Shown in pieces: positions 27,423 to 36,214 of a stretch of 64,000 nucleotides of DNA (position 1 is its first letter; every line of letters begins with the position of its first letter). The translations under genes were made by a program, and so were the position numbers. The stretch is from Pseudoalteromonas espejiana DSM 9414 (lineage in GTDB: Bacteria > Pseudomonadota > Gammaproteobacteria > Enterobacterales > Alteromonadaceae): positions 3,447,501 to 3,511,500 of the forward strand of contig NZ_CP011028.1 of the NCBI RefSeq assembly GCF_002221525.1. The letters run 5' to 3'. Under the pieces are notes generated by a model. That model saw only the letters and a program-made list of their open reading frames with translations. It did not search any database and had not been told where the DNA came from.

Positions 27423-29303
27423 TTAGTCTTCGAAGTAGGTGTAACCTTCAAGTCCGGCATTAAGCTCTGCTAAATAGCCCGCTTTACACTGCTCAGACAC
27501 TGCTAGTTTGTTAATCAATAATTCAAAGTTTTGTGCCAAAATGGCGCTATCATAGTCAACAAACTTTAATACATCCTTAACGCTATCACCTTTAATGGCA
27601 TTGGTTAATACATAACCGTCATCGTTTAGCTCAACATGTACTGAATCGGTGTCACCAAATAGGTTATGTAGGTCACCTAAAATCTCTTGGTAAGCCCCTA
27701 CCATAAACATAGCTATATGGTATTGCTCACCATGTTGATACTCAGGTATAGGTAAGCTGGTTTCTATGCCCGCACCTTCTACGTATTCACGAATTTGCCC
27801 GTCAGAATCACAGGTAATATCTTGAATAATTGCACGCTGGGTAAGTGGCTTATCAAGGTTTTCGATTGGCATAACCGGAAATAATTGCTCAATACCCCAT
27901 ACATCAGGTAACGACTGAAATAGTGAAAAGTTAACAAATAGCTTATCGGCTAACTTTTCGTGAAGGTCGTCGAGCACTTCGCGATGAGCGCGCGCATTGT
28001 TACTTAATGAAGCACGCACACGGTGTAAAATAGTAAAATATAGCTGCTCAATTTTGGCCCACTCTAACATGCTCACTAAACCATGTACGTACTGGTCGTG
28101 CGCTTCGCTAAATAGGTGCATTGCATCATGGTAAATTTCCAGTGCCATGCGTGGGTTTAAGCGCTGCAAGCATTGCCACATTTCATCAAGCACTAACGCG
28201 CTATTTTTAAGTGGTGGCTCTGGGTTTGGATGATTTGGCGCTTTTTCTACATCTATTACATCGGTAATTAAAACCGCATGATGCGCCGTTAAAGCACGCC
28301 CAGATTCAGTAATAATAGCGGGATGCGTTAAGCTATGCTGATCGCACACCTCAGCAAAGGCATTGACTACGTTACGTGCGTATTCTTCTACGGTGTAGTT
28401 CATCGAGCACGCACTACGAGAGCCTGACCCTTCGTAATCAACGCCTAAACCACCGCCTACATCAACCGTATTAAGCGGCACACCTAACTGAGTAAGCTCA
28501 GCAAAGTGGCGCGCACATTCGCGCAGGGCACGGTGTATGTCACGTATGTTGGCAATTTGAGAACCTATATGAAAATGCACCATTTGCATTAAATGCAATT
28601 TGTTATGCTTTTTAAGCACCTCAACGGCACTTAGCACTTGGCCTGCGGTTAAGCCAAATTTGCCTTTTTCACCACCAGTATTTTGCCATTTACCTTTGCC
28701 TACCGAGTTTAAGCGAATACGAATACCAATAGCAGGCTCTATGCCTAGGTTATCTATTTCTTCAAGTAAGGTGGTAAGTTCTGATAGTTTTTCGACCACT
28801 ATTTTTACGCTGTGCCCCATGGCTTGGCCTATACAAGCTAAGCGTAAAAATTCACTGTCTTTGTAGCCATTACATACAATCGTAATGGGTTTATCGGCAA
28901 CGCCTAAAATAGCCATAAGCTCTGGTTTAGAGCCAGCCTCAAGGCCTACCAGCCCACTTGGGTGGGCAAGTAATTTACTTACAACAGAGCGCTGCTGATT
29001 TACTTTTATTGGGTAAACACAAGTATATTTACCTTGGTATTCACGGCTACTTTGCGCAAGTGTAAAAGCATTGGTAAGTGTATCAACGCGGTTTTTTAAA
29101 ATATCGGTAAAGCGTACCAATACCGGCAAAGTTAAGCCTTGTTGCTTAAACTGCTCTGTTAGCTGCGTTAAAGAAATCGCATTTTTAGATTGGTCGCCAT
29201 CTGGGTAGGCTACCAACTCGCCTTGTGCGTTAATATCAAAATAGCCATCGCTCCAATGAGCAACATTATATGTAGCGCGTGCTGTTTCTAAACCCCAAGT
29301 CAT
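27423..29303 (-). CDS. speA: Biosynthetic arginine decarboxylase
   Basis: Converts arginine to agmatine, the first step of one putrescine route. The protein is 626 residues, near the usual 630-660 of SpeA. It is PLP-dependent with an alanine-racemase-like fold III. The PLP lysine lies in the region YPIKVNQQRSVV, and HFHIGSQIANIRDIHRALRE and VDVGGGLGVDYEGS are diagnostic. The C-terminus has VGAYQEILGDLHNLFGDTDS. It is divergent from speE. Agmatinase or agmatine deiminase is not in this window, so the next step is encoded elsewhere. Confidence 0.97.
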   Translation of the reverse strand: MTWGLETARATYNVAHWSDGYFDINAQGELVAYPDGDQSKNAISLTQLTEQFKQQGLTLPVLVRFTDILKNRVDTLTNAFTLAQSSREYQGKYTCVYPIKVNQQRSVVSKLLAHPSGLVGLEAGSKPELMAILGVADKPITIVCNGYKDSEFLRLACIGQAMGHSVKIVVEKLSELTTLLEEIDNLGIEPAIGIRIRLNSVGKGKWQNTGGEKGKFGLTAGQVLSAVEVLKKHNKLHLMQMVHFHIGSQIANIRDIHRALRECARHFAELTQLGVPLNTVDVGGGLGVDYEGSGSRSACSMNYTVEEYARNVVNAFAEVCDQHSLTHPAIITESGRALTAHHAVLITDVIDVEKAPNHPNPEPPLKNSALVLDEMWQCLQRLNPRMALEIYHDAMHLFSEAHDQYVHGLVSMLEWAKIEQLYFTILHRVRASLSNNARAHREVLDDLHEKLADKLFVNFSLFQSLPDVWGIEQLFPVMPIENLDKPLTQRAIIQDITCDSDGQIREYVEGAGIETSLPIPEYQHGEQYHIAMFMVGAYQEILGDLHNLFGDTDSVHVELNDDGYVLTNAIKGDSVKDVLKFVDYDSAILAQNFELLINKLAVSEQCKAGYLAELNAGLEGYTYFED

Positions 29304-29429
29304 GGCAACTCTTCTTTAATCAATTAGCTATAAAGGCGCATTTTAATACGTCACTACCCCCTACGCTAACAAAAATTGAACTTTAACTCGATAGTGGCTA
29401 ACTTTATTGCCAAAGCAGTTAAAATTTCA

Positions 29430-29458
29430 TTGAGCAAAACGCCAAGCACTGGCAGAAT
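29430..29458 (+). promoter_or_regulatory. Possible sigma-70 promoter for speE
   Basis: TTGAGC (29430-29435) and CAGAAT (29453-29458) are separated by 17 bases and lie about 45 bases upstream of the speE start. Each hexamer matches consensus at four of six positions. Confidence 0.4.
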
Positions 29459-29500
29459 TGCCCCTTTTTCATACTCAACTTAAAAAGTGTAAAAGCAACT

Positions 29501-30364
29501 ATGGCAAATTTAGATCAAAGTAAGTGGTTTACAGAAATTAGCGACCGCGATGGCAGCGCATTTTCATTACGTATTAACAAAAAGTTAGATGAAAAACAGT
29601 CTCCTTTTCAAAAGGTAGAAATGTTCGAAACCACAGACTTTGGCAATTTAATGATCATCGACGGGTGTACTATGGTGACCACTCGCGAAAACTTTTTTTA
29701 TCATGAGATGATCAGCCACCCTGCACTTTTAGCGCACCCAAATCCTAAAAACGTAGTTATTATTGGCGGCGGCGACTGCGGTACATTACGCGAAGTATTA
29801 AAACACCCAGGCGTAGAAACCGTAACGCAAATAGATATAGACGAAGTAGTAACGCAAATGTCGTTAAAATACTTCCCGGAGCTTTGCGAGTCTAATAACG
29901 ATGCACGCGCAACCGTTATGTTTGATGATGGCATTAAATACATGCGCGAAGCCGCTGGTGAGTCTATCGATGTGGTTATTGTTGATGGCACAGACCCAGT
30001 AGGCCCAGGTGAAGGCTTATTTAACCATGCATTTTACACAAGCTGTTTAAATGCACTTCGCCCTGGCGGTATTTTAGTACAGCAAAGTGAATCGCCACTA
30101 ATGCATATGCCATTACTAGTTGAAATGCGTGAAGCCATGCTAACTGTAGGCTTTAACGATTTACAAACACTGCCATTCCCACAACCTATTTACCCAAGTG
30201 GTTTATGGTCAGTAACACTTGCTCGTAAATCAGAGGCATTTAACGGCTTTAGAGAAGATGGCGCTGCACAAATTGCTGAGCAAAGCGAATATTACAACAG
30301 CGGTATACATCACGGTGCGCTAGCAACACCAAACTTTATGAATCGCGCTTTTGTTAAAAAATAA
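29501..30364 (+). CDS. speE: Spermidine synthase
   Basis: Transfers the aminopropyl group of decarboxylated S-adenosylmethionine to putrescine, giving spermidine. The 287 residues match the family. The Rossmann-like core has VVIIGGGDCGTLREVLKHP, where most homologues read GGGDGG (an unusual C here), then QIDIDEVV and IVDGTDPVGPGEGLF. The decarboxylase speD is not adjacent. It is divergent from speA, so the polyamine genes are paired. A strong terminator follows. Confidence 0.97.
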   Translation: MANLDQSKWFTEISDRDGSAFSLRINKKLDEKQSPFQKVEMFETTDFGNLMIIDGCTMVTTRENFFYHEMISHPALLAHPNPKNVVIIGGGDCGTLREVLKHPGVETVTQIDIDEVVTQMSLKYFPELCESNNDARATVMFDDGIKYMREAAGESIDVVIVDGTDPVGPGEGLFNHAFYTSCLNALRPGGILVQQSESPLMHMPLLVEMREAMLTVGFNDLQTLPFPQPIYPSGLWSVTLARKSEAFNGFREDGAAQIAEQSEYYNSGIHHGALATPNFMNRAFVKK

Positions 30365-30381
30365 TTTGCACTTTTAAAATC

Positions 30382-30410
30382 AAAAGGGAGCTTTTAAAGC
30401 TCCCTTTTTT
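30382..30410 (+). terminator. Strong intrinsic terminator of speE
   Basis: AAAAGGGAGCTTT (30382-30394) and AAAGCTCCCTTTT (30396-30408) form a near-perfect stem followed by TTTTTT in total. It lies 18 bases after the speE stop. Confidence 0.92.
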
Positions 30411-30432
30411 AATGCCTGCTTAGCTCAGTTAT

Positions 30433-30476
30433 ATCAATTGGTTTAATTAAGTCATCTCTTTTGCGGATTGGTATTA
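30433..30476. repeat. Short dispersed repeat, TAATACCAAT family, copy A
   Basis: Short version of the element at 42589-42676. The plus strand reads TATCAAT at the left and GATTGGTATTA at the right, with a shared interior TAATTaAGT..TCTTTT. On the minus strand the right end TAATACCAAT begins with the stop codon TAA of the chemoreceptor gene. Confidence 0.6.
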
Positions 30477-32075
30477 CACCTTAAAGCGATTTACTAACCT
30501 GTTTAGCTCATCGGTTAGCTGCTCCATTTTTCTAGATACATCTTCTGTAGAGCGAGCAAGCTGCGCACCTTGTACTGTTTGATCGTTTAACGATGATAAG
30601 TTTTGGCTAATTTCATCGGCAACAGTCGTTTGCTCCTCTGTGGCTTGCGCAGTTTGCATAGCCATATCGTTTACTTTGGTTGATGAGTTCTGCATTGCAT
30701 TAAGTACATCATTCGTTTGAGTAAACGAGCCAACAGCATCATCCGCAAAATGCTTACCTTCATCTATTGCTTTAATTGACTGTTCAACGCTTGTGGCAAA
30801 ATGCTCAATCATCTGCTGAATATCGTTGGTACTCTCTTGTGTACGTGTTGCTAAGGTTCTTACTTCATCTGCAACCACCGCAAAGCCTCGACCATATTCC
30901 CCCGCCCGAGCGGCTTCAATGGCTGCATTTAATGCTAATAGATTCGTTTGCTCAGCAATGGCTCTAATAACCTCTAGCACTTTAGCAATATTATCTGAGC
31001 TTTGCTGTAACTCAGTAGATCGCGCCATGGCTTGATCCATATTTTGCGAAAGCGACACGATACGTGAACTTGAATGCGCAACTGCTGTTAAACCTTGCTC
31101 TGCTAGGCTTAATGAATTGTCAGCTTCGCTAGAGGATTGCTGTGCTACGCCCGCAACCTCTCTGCTTGCTACACTCATTTCGTGTACAGCACTTACAATT
31201 GATTCCGAAGCTTGACCTAATGACTGGTTAACTACATTGTTTTTATTAGCAACTTGGCTGAGCTCGCCACCTAAGTCACTTAATTCTTTTGATTGCTCTA
31301 AAATGTCGCGAATAAGCTGCTGAAGATTATCTAAAAAGCGATTAAACTCCCTCGCCAAATCAGAAAATTCATCGTTAGACCTTACATTAATACGCCCAGT
31401 TAAATCACCATCGCCCGATGCAATGTCGTTAATTCTGCTCGTCAGGTAATTAATTTGATTAGTTAATTGTTTAGGTATTCGGTAACTAAACCAGCTTGCT
31501 ATAAGCAAAATAACAATAACAAAGCTAATAACAGTAAACCTGGTGGTTGCAATAGTTTGCGAAAGGCGTGCTATTTCTTGTTCAGAGATTTGCTCTGCTA
31601 GCTCCCCTGCTTTATCAAGCGTGGTTCTTAATTCGCTAAAAGCTTGCTCTGAAAGCGATTGTTTAGACTCATTATTTTTATCTGCCATATAGGCTTTAGA
31701 GGCAGAGAACCACTCATTATAAGCACTGTCAAAACGCTCTAATTTAGTAGTTACCTCGGGGTAGTCACTGAGTACAGATTTATATTGCGCCAATCGCTGA
31801 GTTACTTGTTCAGCATTTTCAGTGTGCTCTTGTTGATACTTTTTAACATTTTTTGTGTGCGTAACTAGGTTTAACTCAGCCACTTTAGCTTGGTATAAAT
31901 CACGGTCTGCACTTAACGCCAGTGATACAGCCTTAATAAACTTAGTTGATTGCACATCTAAAGCATTTTTTTGTAAATTAATTAAATAGCTATAGCCAAT
32001 AATTAACGATAAAACGGCAATACCTAATATAACAATAGGAAAAGAAACCTTAACGCGGATGCTGTGCAAATTCAT
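30474..32075 (-). CDS. Methyl-accepting chemotaxis protein, transmembrane
   Basis: A 533-residue chemoreceptor. TM1 (about 10-30, [20 protein letters not shown]) and TM2 (about 178-198) flank a roughly 145-residue, mostly helical periplasmic domain of four-helix-bundle type. A HAMP domain (about 200-252) and the signalling domain follow, with the hairpin tip [20 protein letters not shown] and [17 protein letters not shown]. No C-terminal CheR pentapeptide (it ends NRFKV). GAGG lies just upstream of the ATG. It follows the barrel gene by 56 bases with no terminator, so it is probably third in a cupredoxin-barrel-receptor operon. The ligand is unknown. Confidence 0.93.
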   Translation of the reverse strand: MNLHSIRVKVSFPIVILGIAVLSLIIGYSYLINLQKNALDVQSTKFIKAVSLALSADRDLYQAKVAELNLVTHTKNVKKYQQEHTENAEQVTQRLAQYKSVLSDYPEVTTKLERFDSAYNEWFSASKAYMADKNNESKQSLSEQAFSELRTTLDKAGELAEQISEQEIARLSQTIATTRFTVISFVIVILLIASWFSYRIPKQLTNQINYLTSRINDIASGDGDLTGRINVRSNDEFSDLAREFNRFLDNLQQLIRDILEQSKELSDLGGELSQVANKNNVVNQSLGQASESIVSAVHEMSVASREVAGVAQQSSSEADNSLSLAEQGLTAVAHSSSRIVSLSQNMDQAMARSTELQQSSDNIAKVLEVIRAIAEQTNLLALNAAIEAARAGEYGRGFAVVADEVRTLATRTQESTNDIQQMIEHFATSVEQSIKAIDEGKHFADDAVGSFTQTNDVLNAMQNSSTKVNDMAMQTAQATEEQTTVADEISQNLSSLNDQTVQGAQLARSTEDVSRKMEQLTDELNRLVNRFKV

Positions 32076-32131
32076 TTTTTACCTCAAGTAAGTTGCTTAA
32101 CTAATTAAACAAACGCAAGTAAGCGTATTTT

Positions 32132-33358
32132 CTAAAATTTCCATTGCATATTAAGCATTATTTGCTGCTGCGAAATTCGCTTTTTAACGCCAATGGCTGC
32201 TCTATTTTTTACAAAGCTTTTAAGTGCAGACCCTTCAACGCCAATTTGTAACTGATTACTATATTGATAACGCCAAGTGGCAGTAGCCCCCTCACCGTTA
32301 CTGGCATTGGGGTCAAACGCTGTGGTGTCATCATCGTCTACTTTAAAGTAATCATACCTTAGCGATAACCTGTACTTACCTTCTTTATGGCTGAGCATTA
32401 AGTAATGACTATAGAAAGAATTATAAATTAGCTTATTGGCTCCCATTTCGGTTTTACCGCTAAGTGCTTGAGCTATAAAACGGGTATTTCCTGTGAGTTT
32501 ATATAACCACGCGGCACTGCCAAAACGGGTATGCCATGCGTATTGACCTGTTGCTACATTAAATACCGTTGGGTCTGCATTGTTATTATAGTAATAAATT
32601 CTAAATTGCGATTTTTTTAGGTAATCCCAATGTACGCCTGCGTAGTAGCCAAAACGTCCGTCAACTTCCTCAAAAGGCAGCACCTGATTAGCTTGCCAGC
32701 GAAGTTCGTATTCGTTCAGTGCTGCAATGAGAGCAAATTGTACACTTTCGTTAAAGGTAGTTTGCCTATCGTGTAATGCAAAACCCCGCCAAGAAAGCAG
32801 CGTTCCGGTAGGGTCATTACCTTTGTATAGCGCTGCGCTAACGCTAAAACTGTGTTTTGAATTAAAACGTTTTCCGGGGCGCTTAATCGTCAGCTCACTA
32901 CCGACAGTGCGAAGCTCTTCGCCTATCCAGCTATTAATTGCCGAGTTTGTATAGTTATAGGGTGAGGTCCAGCCAATATCAGGGTTTTCGAGCGACATAC
33001 TTGGGTAAAAACCACCTACCTTTACATGCCATTTATAGCGACTATTAACTAAAGGCTGGTACTGCAAATAGGCTTGAGTTAAACCCAGCGTTGTTTTTGG
33101 CTCTTGGTTTGCATTAAGCACAGCATGGGCGCTCCAGGCACTACTTAAATCGGCTTTAAAATCTATAATACCTTGTGATAGCAACAAATTATTACTGTTA
33201 TCACCATGGCGATACAAACCGGTCCCGCCATCCTGAAAACTTTGCGTATCGTCACTTGCAACCGCTCGCACTTGAATAAGCCCCTTTACCTGCGCAAAGG
33301 TAGGAAAACTAATAAAAAAAGCTGCGAGTATTAAAGTAAATAGGGACTTAGTAGTCAT
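32132..33358 (-). CDS. Putative outer-membrane beta-barrel (porin-like)
   Basis: A 408-residue protein with signal peptide (KSLFTLILAAFFISFPTFAQ) and mature start VKGLIQVRAVASDD. Regular alternating strands and a C-terminal MLNMQWKF with terminal Phe indicate a 14-16-strand barrel. The ATG at 33358 lies inside the last codons of the upstream cupredoxin gene (11-base overlap) and has GGA upstream; the longer frame from 33376 is unlikely. Translational coupling with the cupredoxin suggests shared function. The transported molecule is unknown; it resembles uncharacterised porins seen beside 'methylamine utilization' cupredoxins. Confidence 0.82.
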   Translation of the reverse strand: MTTKSLFTLILAAFFISFPTFAQVKGLIQVRAVASDDTQSFQDGGTGLYRHGDNSNNLLLSQGIIDFKADLSSAWSAHAVLNANQEPKTTLGLTQAYLQYQPLVNSRYKWHVKVGGFYPSMSLENPDIGWTSPYNYTNSAINSWIGEELRTVGSELTIKRPGKRFNSKHSFSVSAALYKGNDPTGTLLSWRGFALHDRQTTFNESVQFALIAALNEYELRWQANQVLPFEEVDGRFGYYAGVHWDYLKKSQFRIYYYNNNADPTVFNVATGQYAWHTRFGSAAWLYKLTGNTRFIAQALSGKTEMGANKLIYNSFYSHYLMLSHKEGKYRLSLRYDYFKVDDDDTTAFDPNASNGEGATATWRYQYSNQLQIGVEGSALKSFVKNRAAIGVKKRISQQQIMLNMQWKF

Positions 33359-33971
33359 CAAATTCATCCGTAGCAAAATCTATTTGCTCGGCTATAGGTT
33401 GCTTTACGTTGTAATTTATAGATGCTTCACTCACGTTTACAGTGTGTGTTTCTACTTGGCTTATATCACTAAATCCTGAATGCCACACGCTCATAGTGTA
33501 TTGCCCATGTGGAGCTGATAAATTAACCCTACCGTTTTCGTCAGTAATTGCAAAAACAGCGCTATCAACCACCACAATATAACCCAGCATCCAGTCGTGA
33601 ATATTACAGCCAAGCTCCACTACACCCGTTTGATCAAATATTATTGGCGCTTTAGGTTGTTCTTTATAAAGCTTAAGCTCAAATGTTTTGGCCTTAGAAA
33701 ATGAATATACGTGATGCATAATTGAATCAGCATTTGGAAACTCCACCTTGGCGTTTTTTGGCACAACTAAAATACGCGGTGTGAATTCGCGGTCTTTTTG
33801 GCTCATTGCGTAGGTTTTGCTCATTTGCGCTTTAGGCACAGTTTGCGCACCACTTAACCATACAACAGCATTGGCTACAGGTTGGTTATCGGTATTTTTT
33901 AGGATTATTTGTGTAGCAAACGCCTGGGCGCTAACGCTTAGCAACAAAATACACAATAGTTTTTTAATCAT
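33348..33971 (-). CDS. Periplasmic cupredoxin-like protein ('methylamine utilization' type)
   Basis: A 207-residue secreted protein; the signal peptide ends QAFA|TQIILKNTD. A cupredoxin domain (about 60-140) begins EFTPRILVVPKNAKVEFPNA. Candidate type-1 copper ligands are a His in MHHVYSF and C-x2-H plus downstream Met in GCNIHDWM, the plastocyanin/azurin pattern. A carboxypeptidase-like beta domain (about 20-45 and 140-190, ENGRVNLSAPHGQYTMSVWH) surrounds it. It leads an apparent operon with the barrel and chemoreceptor. Copper binding and redox role are inferred; apo forms are possible. Confidence 0.88.
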   Translation of the reverse strand: MIKKLLCILLLSVSAQAFATQIILKNTDNQPVANAVVWLSGAQTVPKAQMSKTYAMSQKDREFTPRILVVPKNAKVEFPNADSIMHHVYSFSKAKTFELKLYKEQPKAPIIFDQTGVVELGCNIHDWMLGYIVVVDSAVFAITDENGRVNLSAPHGQYTMSVWHSGFSDISQVETHTVNVSEASINYNVKQPIAEQIDFATDEFDDY

Positions 33972-34000
33972 AAAGCTTTTGCCATTTTCAATTTGTTTAC

Positions 34001-34006
34001 ATTATA
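34001..34006 (-). promoter_or_regulatory. Probable -10 of the cupredoxin operon
   Basis: ATTATA on the plus strand gives a perfect TATAAT on the minus strand, about 30 bases upstream of the cupredoxin ATG. No convincing -35 is seen, so an activator may be required. Confidence 0.4.
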
Positions 34007-34046
34007 GACCGATTAAACCGTTAAATTCTTTCTATTTTTTAAAACA

Positions 34047-34075
34047 TTGAATACGTATGTAATAAGTCGTATTAA
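34047..34075 (+). promoter_or_regulatory. Probable promoter of the GH97 gene
   Basis: TTGAAT (34047-34052) and TATTAA (34070-34075) with a 17-base spacer, about 55 bases upstream of the GH97 start. Confidence 0.45.
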
Positions 34076-34129
34076 CAAGTCAGTGTCATTATCCTTAAGG
34101 GTCACCACCGACTCATCTAAGGACACACA

Positions 34130-36172
34130 ATGAGAATACCAGCACTTATGCTTTTAGCCTTTGCTAGCAACAGCTACGCACAAACGGTAGAGCTAAAATC
34201 GCCAGACACACACATAACGGTTACCATTTCTGATGAAAAAACCACTCCCAGCTACGCTATTAGCTTTAAAGACAAACCGGCTATAAACACATCGCGCCTA
34301 GGTTTTGAGTTTAAAACCCAAGCCGCATTTAACGATGGTTTTAAAATCACACATATAGAAAAGCAAAGCGTTAACACTCAGTGGCAACAGCCTTGGGGCG
34401 AACGCAAAACAATTAATGATAACCATAATGAAGTAGCGGTCACGTTTACAAAAAACGAGCCCCAAGGTGCAAAATACACAGTGCGCTTTAGAGCTTTTGA
34501 TAGTGGCGTTGGGTTTAGATACGAAGTACCAAACCAAGCAGGCTTTGAGCAAACACACATCACCAAAGAGCTTACCGAGTTTGCAATTAGTAATAGTAAC
34601 GATGCCACAGCATGGTGGATCCCCGCACGCGGCTGGAACCGATACGAATACGTTTATAACACCACCGCATTGAATGACGTACCGCTTGCGCACACTCCGT
34701 TTACTTTAAAAACCAATAATGGCACTCACATCAGCATTCACGAAGCTGCCCTTGTTGATTACGCAGGTATGGTGCTTAATCAGCGCCGCCCAGGTACATT
34801 TAATGCAGATTTAACCCCTTGGTCAGACGGCATTGCCGTGAAAAAACAAGGCGCGTTTAATACCCCTTGGCGTACTATTCAAATTGCCGACAGCGCCGTT
34901 GGCTTAGTCAATTCAGACATAATATTAAATTTAAACGAGCCTAATAAGCTCGGTGATGTGTCGTGGGTAAAGCCAGGCAAATACGTAGGTATTTGGTGGG
35001 GCATGCACATAAACACACAAACCTGGGGCAGCGGTAAAAAACACGGCGCTACAACACAAACCACTAAATACTACATGGACTTTGCCGCAGAGTATGGCTT
35101 TGATGGCGTATTAGTTGAAGGTTGGAACATTGGTTGGGATGGCGACTGGTTTTTTAATGGCGATGTATTTAGCTTTACACAACCTTATGACGACTTTGAT
35201 ATAGCCGCCCTCACTCAATACGGCAAGCAAAAAGGCGTACAGTTAATAGGCCACCACGAAACATCGGGTAATGTAAGTAACTACCGCGACCAAATGGAAG
35301 ATGCCTTTGCCCTTTACGAAAAATCAAACGTAAGCCAAGTTAAAACAGGCTATGTAGCTGATGGCGGAAATATAAAACGCATAGATAAAAACGGCATTGC
35401 CCGTCATGAATGGCACGACGGCCAATTTATGGTTAATGAGTACCTTTACAACGTAAAACTGGCTGCTAAACATAAAATTAGCATTAACACTCACGAGCCT
35501 ATTAAAGACACAGGCTTGCGCCGTACTTACCCAAACTGGATTGCGCGCGAAGGGGCACGCGGACAAGAATTTAACGCATGGGGCACACCACCTAACCCAC
35601 CAGAGCATATTCCTATGCTGGCATTTACCCGTATGCTGGCAGGGCCTATGGACTTTACCCCTGGTATTTTTGATATGAGCTTTAATGGCTTAGGCGATGA
35701 CACAAACCGCCCACAAACTACGCTTGCCAAACAACTTGCGCTGTATGTTGTGCTATATAGCCCGATTCAAATGGCTGCCGATTTACCTAAAAACTATTTA
35801 GCTAAGCCCGATGCATTTCAATTTATTCAAGATGTACCAACCGATTGGCAGCAAAGTATTGCGCTAGATGGCGAAGTGGGCGATTTTATTGTATTTGCCC
35901 GTAAAGAGCGCAAACGCGACAGCTACTCAGGAAACGATTGGTACCTAGGCGCCGTGACCGACGAAAAAGAGCGCACTATTGAGGTAAAACTCGACTTTTT
36001 AGAAAAGGGTAAAAAGTTTGAAGCCCACATATACCAAGACGGTAAAAATGCAGAGTGGAAAAACAACCCATACGATTTAAATATCGAAAAGCGCGTAGTT
36101 AGCGCAAACGACAAGCTAACTTTAAAACTAGCAACAAGCGGCGGCACAGCAATCCGCTTTAAAGCACTTTAA
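34130..36172 (+). CDS. Glycoside hydrolase family 97 alpha-glucosidase (inverting type)
   Basis: Periplasmic 680-residue enzyme with signal peptide (MRIPALMLLAFASNSYA). The N-terminal beta-supersandwich (about 20-280) starts VELKSPDTHITVTISD and precedes a TIM barrel with EYGFDGVLVEGWNIGWDGDW, KHKISINTHEPIKDTGLRR and NWIAREGARGQEFNAWG. Glutamates at the HEP, REGARGQE and E-rich positions match the inverting (SusB-like) subfamily, whereas the retaining subfamily carries Asp nucleophile positions. The enzyme releases glucose from maltooligosaccharides and needs calcium. No SusC/D partner is nearby, so it is not in a classic starch locus. Divergent from the cupredoxin operon. Confidence 0.93.
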   Translation: MRIPALMLLAFASNSYAQTVELKSPDTHITVTISDEKTTPSYAISFKDKPAINTSRLGFEFKTQAAFNDGFKITHIEKQSVNTQWQQPWGERKTINDNHNEVAVTFTKNEPQGAKYTVRFRAFDSGVGFRYEVPNQAGFEQTHITKELTEFAISNSNDATAWWIPARGWNRYEYVYNTTALNDVPLAHTPFTLKTNNGTHISIHEAALVDYAGMVLNQRRPGTFNADLTPWSDGIAVKKQGAFNTPWRTIQIADSAVGLVNSDIILNLNEPNKLGDVSWVKPGKYVGIWWGMHINTQTWGSGKKHGATTQTTKYYMDFAAEYGFDGVLVEGWNIGWDGDWFFNGDVFSFTQPYDDFDIAALTQYGKQKGVQLIGHHETSGNVSNYRDQMEDAFALYEKSNVSQVKTGYVADGGNIKRIDKNGIARHEWHDGQFMVNEYLYNVKLAAKHKISINTHEPIKDTGLRRTYPNWIAREGARGQEFNAWGTPPNPPEHIPMLAFTRMLAGPMDFTPGIFDMSFNGLGDDTNRPQTTLAKQLALYVVLYSPIQMAADLPKNYLAKPDAFQFIQDVPTDWQQSIALDGEVGDFIVFARKERKRDSYSGNDWYLGAVTDEKERTIEVKLDFLEKGKKFEAHIYQDGKNAEWKNNPYDLNIEKRVVSANDKLTLKLATSGGTAIRFKAL

Positions 36173-36186
36173 GGTTATTAGAGCGT

Positions 36187-36214
36187 CCCGTCTGTGTTTT
36201 ACATTACAGACGGG
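36187..36214. terminator. Hairpin overlapping the envZ 3' end, shared with GH97 gene
   Basis: CCCGTCTGT (36187-36195) pairs with ACAGACGGG (36206-36214). On the plus strand it is followed by GTTACTTTTAT and ends the GH97 transcript; on the minus strand it includes the envZ stop (36199-36201) in its loop. Confidence 0.7.
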
